64,000 nucleotides of DNA from NCBI GenBank assembly GCA_023426545.1, contig JAFAAN010000149.1, forward strand, positions 62,001 to 126,000. Reading direction: 5' to 3'. This document shows, piece by piece, positions 1 to 7,893 of this stretch. The notes under the pieces are model-generated. The model was not told the origin of the DNA. It was given only the letters and a program-made list of their open reading frames with translations, and did no database searches. Numbering within the stretch: position 1 is the stretch's first letter; each line of letters starts with the position of its first letter. The translations under genes and the position numbers were made by a program. The DNA comes from Pseudomonadota bacterium. Lineage in GTDB: Bacteria; Myxococcota; Myxococcia; Myxococcales; Myxococcaceae.

Positions 1-1275
1 GTTCGACACCCAGTTGAACACCCAGAAGGACGAGTCCCAGGAGAACTCGCCGCGGCTGGCCACGCCCTGCGCGAAGTTGCGCGGCACCTTCCGGATGCCG
101 GCGTACATCGGCGTGTAGACGGTGGTGAAGGTGTCGTCCACGCCGAACCAGAGCACGCCGCCGATGGGCGCCGGCAGCCAGTCCCGCATCTGCGCGACGA
201 AGGAGAAGCCCGTCTGCTGCGTGGAGATGGCGCGCTCGTGGACGTACTGCTTGCCGTCCACCTCCCACGTCATCGGCCGCCAGCGGTACGGCATCGCGTA
301 GGGGCCCGCGCCCACGTCCTTCGTCATGTCCAAGGGCGTGCCCCCGAAGTGGTCACGCATCAGCGACATGGTGTCCTGCACGGACAGCTTCTTGTCTGGC
401 TTCACCCACAGCGGCAGCCGCTTCTGGGGCGCCGAGCCGTCCGCGTACTCCGCGCCCAGCTTCATCGACGGCGCCGCGCGCCGGAAGATGCTCCACACGC
501 GGGCCTCGGAGAAGCGCTGGCCCCCGAAGTCGATGGGGTTGTACGTCTCCGCGAAGTTGAAGTCCTTGTCCGCGCCCTTGAACCAGCCCTTCGCCCGGGC
601 GAAGGAGATGACGTCCGGCGAGTAGAGCGTGGTCTGCTTCTCGTTCAGCGGGAACTGGCCGATACGCGCCTGGTTGGCGTGCGCGGAGAGGTAGCCGTCA
701 GGCAGCTTGCGGGCCACCCACACCGCGCCCTTCTCGCCCTTGCCCTTGCCAATCATCTCCAGCAGCCAGGCCTCCTTCGGGTCGGCGATGGAGAACGACT
801 CGCCGCTGGAGGCATACCCGTGCTCGGCGACCAGCGTGGTCATCACCTGGATGGCCTCGCGCGCCGTCTTCGCGCGCTCCAGCGTGATGTAGATGAGGGA
901 GCCGTAGTCGATGATGCCCGCGGGGCCCTCGAGCTCCTCGCGCCCGCCGAACGTGGACTCGCCGATGGAGAGCTGGTGCTCGTTCATGTTGCCCACCACC
1001 GAGTACGTCTCGGCGGGTTGGGGAATGCGGCCGAGGAACTTGCCCGTGTCCCACTCGATGATGTCGCGCATGGCGCCGGGCGCATGGCGGCGCGCGGGGG
1101 TGTAGTACAGCTCGCCGTACAGCTCGTGCGCGTCGGCGGCGTAGGTGACGAAGGTGGCGCCATCCGCCGTGGCTCCCTTGGAGACCAGCATGCTGGTACA
1201 GGCGAGCACGGGCGGAGCAACCAGCGCGGCCGTGACAGGCACCGCGGTCAGCAGGTTCGAGAGGCGTCGGTTCAT
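1..1275 (-). CDS. C69-family dipeptidase, secreted (3' end outside window)
   Basis: This is the N-terminal 425 or so residues of a C69 (U34) family peptidase, members of the N-terminal-nucleophile hydrolases that cleave dipeptides and short peptides. A signal peptide ends at 'PPVLAC'; the Cys right after it, followed by TSMLVSKGAT, matches the Cys nucleophile exposed by processing in this family. Further family-like stretches include 'VVGNMNEHQLSIGEST', 'SFSIADPKEAWLLEM' and 'SARANQARI'-type text around residue 190. The ATG at 1273-1275 directly precedes the signal peptide. The gene runs off the left edge, so its C terminus is not visible. The next gene upstream, comEA-like, is on the same strand about 150 bases away. 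Family assignment is firm; substrate is unknown. Confidence 0.88.
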   Translation of the reverse strand, partial: MNRRLSNLLTAVPVTAALVAPPVLACTSMLVSKGATADGATFVTYAADAHELYGELYYTPARRHAPGAMRDIIEWDTGKFLGRIPQPAETYSVVGNMNEHQLSIGESTFGGREELEGPAGIIDYGSLIYITLERAKTAREAIQVMTTLVAEHGYASSGESFSIADPKEAWLLEMIGKGKGEKGAVWVARKLPDGYLSAHANQARIGQFPLNEKQTTLYSPDVISFARAKGWFKGADKDFNFAETYNPIDFGGQRFSEARVWSIFRRAAPSMKLGAEYADGSAPQKRLPLWVKPDKKLSVQDTMSLMRDHFGGTPLDMTKDVGAGPYAMPYRWRPMTWEVDGKQYVHERAISTQQTGFSFVAQMRDWLPAPIGGVLWFGVDDTFTTVYTPMYAGIRKVPRNFAQGVASRGEFSWDSSFWVFNWVSN

Positions 1276-1431
1276 GGCAGCGGATGGTACCAATCCACTC
1301 CGGGATGGCTACCGCCCACGGGAGGCGCCCTCCTGGTTGCCCCTCATGGGCTCAATCATGGACGACAGGGCCGCCGCTCCGGCCACGAGAGAAATCCCGA
1401 GCGGTGGCCCCCCTTTGCCGGAGATTCGTTC

Positions 1432-1782
1432 TCAGTCCTTCGTCGCGCTCACCTCCTTTCTCTCGGGAGGCGCGGGCACCTGTTCGACTCGTAGCGTCGA
1501 GGGCCCGCTCAGCGCCAGATGCGCCTTGAGCTTGAGGAATTTCTTCTTGCCGAAGCCCTTCACGCGCACCAGCTCCTCCACGCGCTTGAAGGGCCGTTTC
1601 TGGCGGTGCTCGATGATGCGCTGCGCCGCCTTCTCACCGACGCCGGGCAGCAAATCCAGCTCCGCCGCGGTGGCTTCGTTCAGGTTCACCGTGCCCGTGT
1701 GCTGCGTGCGCAGCTTCGCCGCCACCGCCGCCCCGGGCCCGCACAGCAGCAGGCCCACCGCCACCGCGCACAGGGCTCTCAC
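1432..1782 (-). CDS. ComEA-like helix-hairpin-helix protein, secreted
   Basis: A 116-residue protein with an N-terminal signal peptide (about residues 1-21) and one tandem helix-hairpin-helix unit: 'NLNEATAAELDLLPGVGEKAAQRII' followed by 'RVEELVRVKGFGKKKFLKLKAHL'. This is the classic ComEA-type DNA-binding fold, with Gly-rich hairpins LPGVGE and VKGFGKK. Secreted single-domain ComEA proteins bind incoming double-stranded DNA during transformation, but many are present without a proven role. The start is GTG at 1782, overlapping the TGA of the upstream gene in a GTGA junction, so the two are translationally coupled. No other competence gene is in the window. Confidence 0.85.
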   Translation of the reverse strand: MRALCAVAVGLLLCGPGAAVAAKLRTQHTGTVNLNEATAAELDLLPGVGEKAAQRIIEHRQKRPFKRVEELVRVKGFGKKKFLKLKAHLALSGPSTLRVEQVPAPPERKEVSATKD

Positions 1783-2030
1783 GAGTGGCCCCCCACTGGC
1801 GCCACATCCAGCCCCAGCTCGCCTGCGTAGCGGCCTCCGCTCATCCCCGCCGTGTCGCGCTTCTCCGCCGCCTCGCGCACGTGCAGCTTCCCGTCCAGCG
1901 GCAGCACGTCCAGCAACACGTTGAGCGAGCCGTCCTTGTTCACGAAGGCGCTCCCCGCCCGTACCCAGATGCTCCCGCCCTTGCCCTCGCGAATGGAGAA
2001 GACCGCCAGTCGCTTACCCGCCGTCAGCAT
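1779..2030 (-). CDS. Small conserved hypothetical protein coupled to the ComEA-like gene
   Basis: An 83-residue protein starting with ATG at 2028-2030 (MLTAGKRLAVFSIREGKGG). It has no signal peptide or membrane segment and contains the stretch 'WVRAGSAFVNKDGSLNVLLDVLPLDGKLHVRE', which looks like a small beta-rich fold with a turn at NKDGS. I do not recognise a named function. Its stop overlaps the GTG start of the ComEA-like gene, so the pair is probably one transcript. A longer in-frame upstream extension exists but reads like non-coding, Arg/Ala-rich sequence, so the shorter start was chosen. Confidence 0.65.
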   Translation of the reverse strand: MLTAGKRLAVFSIREGKGGSIWVRAGSAFVNKDGSLNVLLDVLPLDGKLHVREAAEKRDTAGMSGGRYAGELGLDVAPVGGHS

Positions 2031-2380
2031 CAACCACCTCCACGCTCCGCATCGCGCCACCACGGCGCGGCTGCCTCGTCGGCTCGACCGCCTGAGGTCG
2101 TGGAGGGCTTGAGCAGCCGCCGTGCCAGCGAGTCCCTCCTCGGAGCGACCGCCGCGCACCGTGCGTGGCCGTGAGAACCGTCCCATCGCGAGGACGGACA
2201 GCGAGACTCCAGTGGCTTCTCATGAGGCAAGAGCGCGCGTGATTCGCGCCGGACTGACGCTCGGGCGCGTGGACATGCAGAGCGCCTGTGCCCCCCCCGC
2301 CCTGGAACGGTCGTTGTCGTTTGGCGTCCATCAGCGAGGGGCCTTCCGTCACCTGTCGCCAGGGCGGTAGCGTTACCCGC
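2031..2380. other. Divergent intergenic region, no gene seen
   Basis: About 350 bases between the minus-strand gene starting at 2030 and the plus-strand envelope protein starting at 2381. It must hold promoters for both directions. Open frames across it are Arg/Pro-rich and lack a plausible start. I see no clear promoter, riboswitch or RNA gene. Confidence 0.5.
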
Positions 2381-3010
2381 ATGGCATCGGGCACCGGCTT
2401 GCTGCGTCTCGGGGTGTTGGGAGGGCTGCTCGCGAGCTCCGCCTCGCTCGCGGCGGAGGCTCCGCGGGCGGACGCGTCCTCGTCGGTGCAGTGGCAGTTG
2501 CTCGTGGGGGGCATCGCGTCGCTCGACGGGTACAGCTCCCGGGGCTACCAGGGCTGGTTGCTCGCGTCGGGCTGGGAGCTGCCCCGGCTGCGCTTCCGCT
2601 TCCAGTTCCTGGCGGGGCTCCCGTCGAGCGTGGTGGACACCCGCACCGAGGTGAAGCTGGAGCAGTACGTCTTTGGCCTCTGGCTGGACACGCCGCTGCT
2701 TCGCTCGCGTGAGTGGCGATGGAGCGTGGGCGCGGGGGCGGGCATCCTCGTCTTCGCGCGGACCGCGTATGCCCGCGCTGGCGGCGTGGAGCCCTCCAAC
2801 CCGCGCCTCATCCCCGCGCTCTTGACGGGGCCAGATACCTCCCTGCGGTGGCGCTTCTCACGGTACTTCGCCGTGGAGGGCTCCCTGGCGATGGATGTCG
2901 TCTTCGGCCGCCCCATCCTCGGCTTCGTGGATGCACAGGGGTTCGAGCCGCTCCACGAGGGCTGGGCCGTGCGTCCCCGCCTGAGCGTCGCGCTGATGGT
3001 CTTCCCGTGA
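2381..3010 (+). CDS. Secreted, probably outer-membrane beta-barrel protein of unknown function
   Basis: A 209-residue protein with a signal peptide (MASGTGLLRLGVLGGLLASSASLAAEA, cleavage near residue 26). The mature part alternates hydrophobic and polar residues in short strands rich in aromatic and Gly residues (for example 'WQLLVGGIASLDGYSSRGYQGWLLASGWEL', 'LRFRFQFLAGLP', 'WSVGAGAGILVFARTAYARAGG') and ends 'RPRLSVALMVFP' with a C-terminal hydrophobic strand, as expected for an outer-membrane barrel. The ATG at 2381 is preferred over upstream starts because it begins the signal peptide. The small lipoprotein gene follows 13 bases later, so the two are probably co-transcribed. Barrel assignment is inference from pattern. 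Confidence 0.7.
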   Translation: MASGTGLLRLGVLGGLLASSASLAAEAPRADASSSVQWQLLVGGIASLDGYSSRGYQGWLLASGWELPRLRFRFQFLAGLPSSVVDTRTEVKLEQYVFGLWLDTPLLRSREWRWSVGAGAGILVFARTAYARAGGVEPSNPRLIPALLTGPDTSLRWRFSRYFAVEGSLAMDVVFGRPILGFVDAQGFEPLHEGWAVRPRLSVALMVFP

Positions 3011-3023
3011 GAGGTGAAGGTCG

Positions 3024-3314
3024 ATGATTCGCTCCATCCTTGCATCGCGCCCCCTTCTCGAAAGGCCCCGCTCCCTGGGCGCGCGGCACCTGCTCGTCCT
3101 GGCGCTGGTGGCGGTGGGCGGCGGGTGCGCCGTGGAAGACCCCGTCGCCAGGCTGCGCTCCATCGACGGTGGCACCGGCTCCTTCTCCTCCGATGACGAG
3201 GCCCTGCTCGAAGAGGAGGGCCTGTGGCTGGGGCCGGAGGACTGTGTGCCCACCGGCACGGAGCCCGGCCCGGGTGGGGCGTGTGAAGACGCGGGGACGC
3301 CCGACGCCCCGTAG
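3024..3314 (+). CDS. Small acidic lipoprotein
   Basis: A 96-residue protein with a basic N terminus, a hydrophobic stretch and the lipobox 'AVGGGC', predicting lipidation at Cys 35 after signal peptidase II cleavage. The mature part is short, acidic and Gly/Pro rich (SSDDEALLEEEG, then PTGTEPGPGG), and probably unstructured. No domain is recognised. It lies 13 bases after the putative barrel protein gene, and a hairpin follows its stop, suggesting the end of a two-gene operon. Confidence 0.65.
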   Translation: MIRSILASRPLLERPRSLGARHLLVLALVAVGGGCAVEDPVARLRSIDGGTGSFSSDDEALLEEEGLWLGPEDCVPTGTEPGPGGACEDAGTPDAP

Positions 3315-3315
3315 G

Positions 3316-3344
3316 CTCGCGTGGGTGTGAGTCCCACGCGCGAG
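3316..3344 (+). terminator. Hairpin after small lipoprotein gene
   Basis: An inverted repeat one base after the stop codon: left arm CTCGCGTGGG (3316-3325), 7-base loop, right arm CCCACGCGCGAG with a small bulge. It can end the transcript of the two preceding genes. There is no clear T-run after it, so it may be Rho-assisted. Confidence 0.4.
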
Positions 3345-3439
3345 GACTCCGGAAGCCCGCGAGCCAGAAAGGGCTGGCGCGGTGGCGCCCGAGTGTCCAT
3401 GGTGCCCGCGTCCCGCCGGTCCGGACGAGGAGGGTGCGC

Positions 3440-3928
3440 GTGTCCCAGACAGCTCCACGTGACGCGCAAGCCCGCGACGGGCAGTGGCCCGTGTTGCTGT
3501 GGGAGCCCCCCACTTCGGCGCGGTGCGGCGTTCGGGCGAGTGGGCGCGTCGGCGGGTTGACGCCACGCGCCACGGCGCCCCTCGTGCTGGAGGTGCGGCC
3601 CCGGTCGCAGCCCTCCGCCTCCGAGGTGACGCTGGGGAGCGGTATCGAGTGCGACATCGTCCTGGCCGAGCCCTCCGTGTCGCGCCTGCACGCCCGCTTC
3701 CGCCGGGAGCCGCACACCGGGCTGTGGAGCGTGACGGACCTGGAGAGCGAGCGCGGCACGTACCAGGACGGAGTGCTGATTCTGCCGGGCCGTCCCGCGC
3801 TCCTGCTGTGCCGCTCCAGGCTCACGCTGGGGAACGTGGAGCTGCTCTTCCTCCAGTCGTACACCTCCGAGCAGTCCGTGGGCGCGTCCCCGCCGCGGAC
3901 CCCGGTGCGCTTGACCGGCCGGAGGTGA
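3440..3928 (+). CDS. FHA-domain protein
   Basis: A 162-residue protein carrying one forkhead-associated domain, which binds phosphothreonine peptides and usually acts with Ser/Thr kinases. Visible are the strand 'EVTLGSGIECDIVL' and the core 'SVSRLHARF' (the conserved S-x-x-H); the later loop reads 'ERGTYQDG' where many FHA domains have an Asn before GT, so ligand binding may be altered. The first 45 residues are Arg/Pro-rich and uncertain. The GTG at 3440 was chosen because AGGAGG lies 6 bases upstream; a GTG at 3434 overlaps that motif. It lies upstream of the cobalamin riboswitch, and a second FHA protein and a large kinase lie about 10 kb downstream. Confidence 0.8.
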   Translation: MSQTAPRDAQARDGQWPVLLWEPPTSARCGVRASGRVGGLTPRATAPLVLEVRPRSQPSASEVTLGSGIECDIVLAEPSVSRLHARFRREPHTGLWSVTDLESERGTYQDGVLILPGRPALLLCRSRLTLGNVELLFLQSYTSEQSVGASPPRTPVRLTGRR

Positions 3929-3939
3929 CCTCCTACAAA

Positions 3940-4085
3940 GGGCGCGCCCTTGGGTGCCCATGTCGGGCCTTCAAGAGGGAAGCCGGTGAGAGTCCGGCGC
4001 GGTCCCGCCACTGTGAACGGGCAGCCCTGAGGTCAGGGCCGGGGGCTTCGGTCAGTCGCCACTCCTGCATCGGCCGCGCGCCGTC
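3940..4085 (+). promoter_or_regulatory. Cobalamin riboswitch 1, upstream of btuB
   Basis: The leader of btuB contains the cobalamin riboswitch core at about 3973-4017: GAGGGAAGCCGGTGAGAGTC, then the CCCGCCACTGTGA block. This is the conserved P3-P6 core that binds adenosyl- or related cobalamins. The hairpin following it (about 4024-4050) and the segment GCCACTCCTGC (about 4060-4070) may supply the regulatory helix. The 3' part does not show the usual GAGTC...ACCTGCC end seen in riboswitch 2, so it may be a shorter subtype. When cobalamin is plentiful it should switch off btuB and the genes behind it. Exact borders are approximate. Confidence 0.85.
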
Positions 4086-4240
4086 CAGGGGGAAGGTGGA
4101 AGTCCTCTTCTGGGGTGACGCAGCGTGCGTCAGCCGCCGGAGCCCGTCAGCCAGGAGACCTGCCCAGGGGTGCGGCCGAGCCTTTCGTGGGCCCGGGCGG
4201 TTGGCCTTCTCTCTTCGACGGAGGGAGCGGAAGGCGGAGC

Positions 4241-6286
4241 ATGCGGTGGACCTTCCTCGCTGGGCCGGTGGTGTGCCTGGCGCTCAGCCTGCCATGTCCC
4301 GTCAGGGCGCAGCCTCCCGAGGAGGCGGCGCCGTCACCGGCCGTGGACACCGCCGAATCCGCCCCGGCCGCCTCGCGCACCACCGTGGTTCGCGGGCGGA
4401 CGCCGCCACCTCCTGAGTCTCCCGAGCGCAGGGACCCCACCGGGGCCATCACCGTCATCGACGCGCGGGAGCGCGCGGGCGAGGCGCGCGACACGGCGGA
4501 GTTGCTCGTGGGCTCGGTGGGGCTCGCGGTGCAGGACTCCGGAGGCTACGGGCAGAGCAAGAGCCTGGTGGTGCGAGGCGCGTCGTCCAACGGCGTGCTC
4601 GTGTTCCTGGACGGCATCCCGCTCAACGGCGCGGGCGGCCTGTCGGACCTGTCGCTCATCCCCGCTGCGCTGGTGGAGCGCTTCGAGGTCCTCCGGGGAG
4701 GCGCGGGCGCGCGTTATGGCTCGGGCGGGCTCGGTGGCGCGGTGAACATCATCACCCGCGCGCCCGGGCCGAACCTGCGCGCCAGCGGCGAGGTGACGTA
4801 CGGGAGCTGGAACACGGCCCTGGGGCACATGGCCGCCACGGGCCCGATGCTGGGCGGACAGGCGCTGCTGCTGGTGCACGGGGGCCGCTCGGATGGCGAC
4901 TTCGCCTACGACGTGGACGACCTCCCCGCCGTGGAGGGCAACCCCCAGGTGTCCGAGCGGCGCGCTCGCAACCAGGCGCAGGGGGGCGGCGCGCTGCTGC
5001 GCTACCGGCGCCGCCTGGCGGGCGGCTCGCGGCTGGATGCGCTCGCGGAGCTGTCCCTGGAGGAGCGCGCCATCCCCGGCACCGTGCAGAATCCCCAGTC
5101 CACGGGAGACCAGGAGCTGGGGCGGCTGGCGCTGGGGCTTCGCTGGTCGGGCGTGCTCGGTGGCGTGGGGCAGGGGAGCGCGCGCGGCTTCTTCCGGCGT
5201 GACGGGCTGGAGGTGACGGGCCACATCCCCGGTGCGGGGGGAGCGCAGCGCCACGCGGTGGGGGGCGTGGAGTTGGAGGGCCGCCGGCCGCTGGGCGAGC
5301 ACCAGTCGCTGACCGTCACGGTGGCGGCCTCGGGTGAGCGCGTGACACAGGCGGAGAACGCGCAGTCCGCGGCGTGGTGGCGCGCGAGCGTCATGGCCAT
5401 GGACGAGGTGCGGCTCCTCGGCGGCGCGCTGGACGTGGTGCCCTCGCTGCGGCTGGAGCGCGTGGGGCCCTACTGGCTGCTGTCGCCGAAGCTCGGGGCG
5501 TCCGTCGAGCTGGGGCACGGCCTCGGCCTGCGCGCCAACGCAGGTCAGTCCCACCGCGCGCCGTCGTTCCTGGAGCTGTACATCCGCCAGGGGACGCTGC
5601 TGCCCAATCCCGGGCTGAAGCCGGAGCGGGCGCTGTACGCGGACGCGGCGGTGACGTGGCAATCCGGCGAGGGCGCGGCGGAGGGCGCGGCGCCGGGCTG
5701 GCAGCTCACCGCGGGGGGCTTCGCGGCGCTGTACGAGAACCTCATCGCCTATGAGCTGTATCCGCCGATGATGGCGCGGCCGTACAACTTCGACAGCGCC
5801 CGGGTGTGGGGCCTGGAGCTGGAGGGCGAGGCGCGGCCCTTCTCCTGGCTGCTGGCCAGCACCAGCTACACGTGGCTGCGCACGGAGAACCGCTACGGGG
5901 ACCCGCGCTTCTTCGGCAAGGACCTGCCCTACCGCCCGCGGCACAAGTGGGTGGGGCGCGTGCGCGCGGGGCCCGACTGGCTCAACGCCCACGCCGAGGT
6001 GCTCTACCAATCCGCGCAGCACATCAACCGCACCGGTTCGCTCGGGCTGCCGTCGCGCACGCTGGTGAGCGCGGGCGCGTCCAGCACTGTCCTCCAGGGC
6101 CCGGAGGTCACCGTGTCCGTCGAGCTGAAGAACCTCCTCGACGCGAGGACCTTCGACTTCACCGGCTTCCCGCTGCCGGGCCGCGCCGCCTACGTGACGC
6201 TCGCGGTGGCCTTCGAACCCGGCTTGCCGCCCCCTTCTCCATCCCCTCAGGAGCCCCATGCCTCGCCCGCATCCCCCGTCCCCTGA
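4241..6286 (+). CDS. btuB: TonB-dependent vitamin B12 receptor BtuB
   Basis: A 681-residue outer-membrane receptor that imports cobalamins using TonB energy. It has a signal peptide (MRWTFLAGPVVCLALSLPCPVRAQ), a plug domain with 'LVVRGASSNGVLVFLDGIPLNG' and the plug end 'VERFEVLRGGAGARYGSGGLGGAVNIIT', and a 22-strand-type barrel containing 'SHRAPSFLELYI' and 'PGLKPERAL', ending near 'RAAYVTLAVAFE' plus a Pro-rich tail. The start ATG at 4241 follows a GGCGGAGC ribosome site and leads directly into the signal peptide. The cobalamin riboswitch upstream is what makes B12 the likely substrate rather than iron. The next gene starts inside its last 29 bases. Confidence 0.93.
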   Translation: MRWTFLAGPVVCLALSLPCPVRAQPPEEAAPSPAVDTAESAPAASRTTVVRGRTPPPPESPERRDPTGAITVIDARERAGEARDTAELLVGSVGLAVQDSGGYGQSKSLVVRGASSNGVLVFLDGIPLNGAGGLSDLSLIPAALVERFEVLRGGAGARYGSGGLGGAVNIITRAPGPNLRASGEVTYGSWNTALGHMAATGPMLGGQALLLVHGGRSDGDFAYDVDDLPAVEGNPQVSERRARNQAQGGGALLRYRRRLAGGSRLDALAELSLEERAIPGTVQNPQSTGDQELGRLALGLRWSGVLGGVGQGSARGFFRRDGLEVTGHIPGAGGAQRHAVGGVELEGRRPLGEHQSLTVTVAASGERVTQAENAQSAAWWRASVMAMDEVRLLGGALDVVPSLRLERVGPYWLLSPKLGASVELGHGLGLRANAGQSHRAPSFLELYIRQGTLLPNPGLKPERALYADAAVTWQSGEGAAEGAAPGWQLTAGGFAALYENLIAYELYPPMMARPYNFDSARVWGLELEGEARPFSWLLASTSYTWLRTENRYGDPRFFGKDLPYRPRHKWVGRVRAGPDWLNAHAEVLYQSAQHINRTGSLGLPSRTLVSAGASSTVLQGPEVTVSVELKNLLDARTFDFTGFPLPGRAAYVTLAVAFEPGLPPPSPSPQEPHASPASPVP

Positions 6287-7874
6287 GCCGCTCCTGCCCA
6301 CCCTGTTGCTGGCGGCCGTCGCGGCGCTGTTCCTCACCGGGTGTCCGGAGGAAGGCGCGGTGTGCACCTCGGGCTTGTCCGTGTGCGCGGACGCCTGCGT
6401 GGACCTGGAGGGCGACATCGCGAACTGCGGCGCCTGTGGGAACGCCTGTGGCGACGGGCAGACCTGTCAGGCCGGTGTCTGCGGGTGTCGCCCGGGAACG
6501 GAGTCCTGCGGAGGGACCTGCGTCGCCACGTCGACCGATGTGGCCCACTGCGGCGCCTGCGGCAATGCCTGCGCCGCCGGGCTCGTGTGTGAGTCCGGAG
6601 AGTGCCGCGAGGGGTGCTCCGAGGGCAGCCTGCGCTGCGGGGGCTCGTGCGTGGACGTACGCGCGGACGTGCTCAACTGTGGCGCCTGCGGCAACGTGTG
6701 CCCGGACGTGCAGTCGTGCCATGAAGGGCGCTGCGGCTACGACGTGGTCGCGGCCTGCTACACCAACGGGCAGCTCGTGGGCATCCAGGCGGGGACGGAC
6801 CAGCTCGGGCCCCGTCGCCAGTTCGGCTCAGGCGTGCAGGCGCTCGCATCGTGGGATGGCTACGTGCTGGCGGCGGATGTCACCGCGTCCAGGCTGCTCC
6901 AGGCGTCCGCCGGAGCGCTGGGCACCGTGGTGGAGGAGGACTCGCTGGGCGGTGTGGCGGGCTCCCCCAACGACATCCTCGTGGACCCGCCCTACGTCTA
7001 TGTCGTGGACTCGGTGAACAACACCTTGCAGGTGCTCAAGCGGGAGGGCCCGTCCCACGGCGCGGGGCTGGGGCTTCGCACCGTGTCGCAGATGAGCCTG
7101 GGGGCCAACACCAGCCCGCAGTCGCTCGCGAAGTGGGGCACCACGCTGTATGTCCCCTTGTTCGGAACGGGCGGCTCCATGTTCCAGTTCGGCAACGCCG
7201 TCGCGAGGGTGGACATCTCCAACCCCGAGCAGCCGCGCAAGGTGGACACGATTTCGCTCACCGGACTGGACCTGAAGCCCTTCGATGGCGGCACGGTGCT
7301 GCCGCTGCCGTACTCCGTCGCGGCGACGGCGTCGGGCGTGTACGTGGCTCTCACCAACCTGAATCCCTATGACGGCTACCGGCCCAACGGGCCGGGCATG
7401 CTCGCGAAAATCGACCCGGCGGATGGGAGCGTGAGCGCCATCGACCTGGGCGCGGAGGACTGCCTCAATGCGGGCTATGTGGAGGCGGTGGGCGAGCAGC
7501 TCGTGGTGTCGTGCCTGGGGCAGGCCGAATACGACGAAGCCAACGGCCACAGGGCCAGCGCCGTGCGTGCCTCCGGTCTGGTGCTGGTGAAGGACGACGT
7601 GCCCGTGTCCGCGTATGCGCTCCGGTCTGGCTGCCAGCCGGGGACGCCGGGATGCAACCTCTCCGTGGCCAGCCGCTTCGCCGTGGCGGATGGCGCGGTG
7701 TATCTGGCGGATACCAACGCGGGGCGGGTCTTCGTGGTGGCGGTGGAGGAGGGGCGGCTGGTGGAGCGGCGCGGCTTCAGCTCGCCCCAGGCGCGCGGGC
7801 CCGCGCTGGAGGCCTGCCCGGTGGACCCTCGCCGCTCCGTGTCCAACGCCATTGACGTCACCGCCCTGCACTGA
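6258..7874 (+). CDS. Cys-rich repeat plus beta-propeller lipoprotein in the btuB operon
   Basis: A 538-residue lipoprotein with lipobox LFLTGC (Cys 28). Residues 35-165 hold three copies of a cysteine repeat of the type 'NCGACGNACxxGxxC', often seen in myxobacterial surface proteins. The remainder looks like a YncE/NHL-type beta-propeller, with blade-like segments such as 'PNDILVDPPYVYVVDSVNNTLQVLK', 'SPQSLAKWGTTLYVPLFG', 'VAATASGVYVALTNLNPYDG' and 'FAVADGAVYLADTNAGRVFVV'. It overlaps the end of btuB by 29 bases and precedes btuF, all behind riboswitch 1. By analogy with Bacteroides BtuG, a propeller lipoprotein that captures B12 on top of BtuB, it may be a surface B12-capture protein; that role is inference, and the cysteine repeats are not part of BtuG. 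Confidence 0.8.
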   Translation: MPRPHPPSPEPLLPTLLLAAVAALFLTGCPEEGAVCTSGLSVCADACVDLEGDIANCGACGNACGDGQTCQAGVCGCRPGTESCGGTCVATSTDVAHCGACGNACAAGLVCESGECREGCSEGSLRCGGSCVDVRADVLNCGACGNVCPDVQSCHEGRCGYDVVAACYTNGQLVGIQAGTDQLGPRRQFGSGVQALASWDGYVLAADVTASRLLQASAGALGTVVEEDSLGGVAGSPNDILVDPPYVYVVDSVNNTLQVLKREGPSHGAGLGLRTVSQMSLGANTSPQSLAKWGTTLYVPLFGTGGSMFQFGNAVARVDISNPEQPRKVDTISLTGLDLKPFDGGTVLPLPYSVAATASGVYVALTNLNPYDGYRPNGPGMLAKIDPADGSVSAIDLGAEDCLNAGYVEAVGEQLVVSCLGQAEYDEANGHRASAVRASGLVLVKDDVPVSAYALRSGCQPGTPGCNLSVASRFAVADGAVYLADTNAGRVFVVAVEEGRLVERRGFSSPQARGPALEACPVDPRRSVSNAIDVTALH

Positions 7875-7893
7875 GACTGAGGATGGACGCACC

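Noticed and set aside
3940..4085. Siderophore or heme receptor instead of BtuB downstream
   Set aside because: The riboswitch core is specific to cobalamins, and btuF and btuC follow in the same operon.
4334..6418. Open frame of about 690 codons antisense to btuB
   Set aside because: Shadow of btuB; no family signature and no ribosome site.
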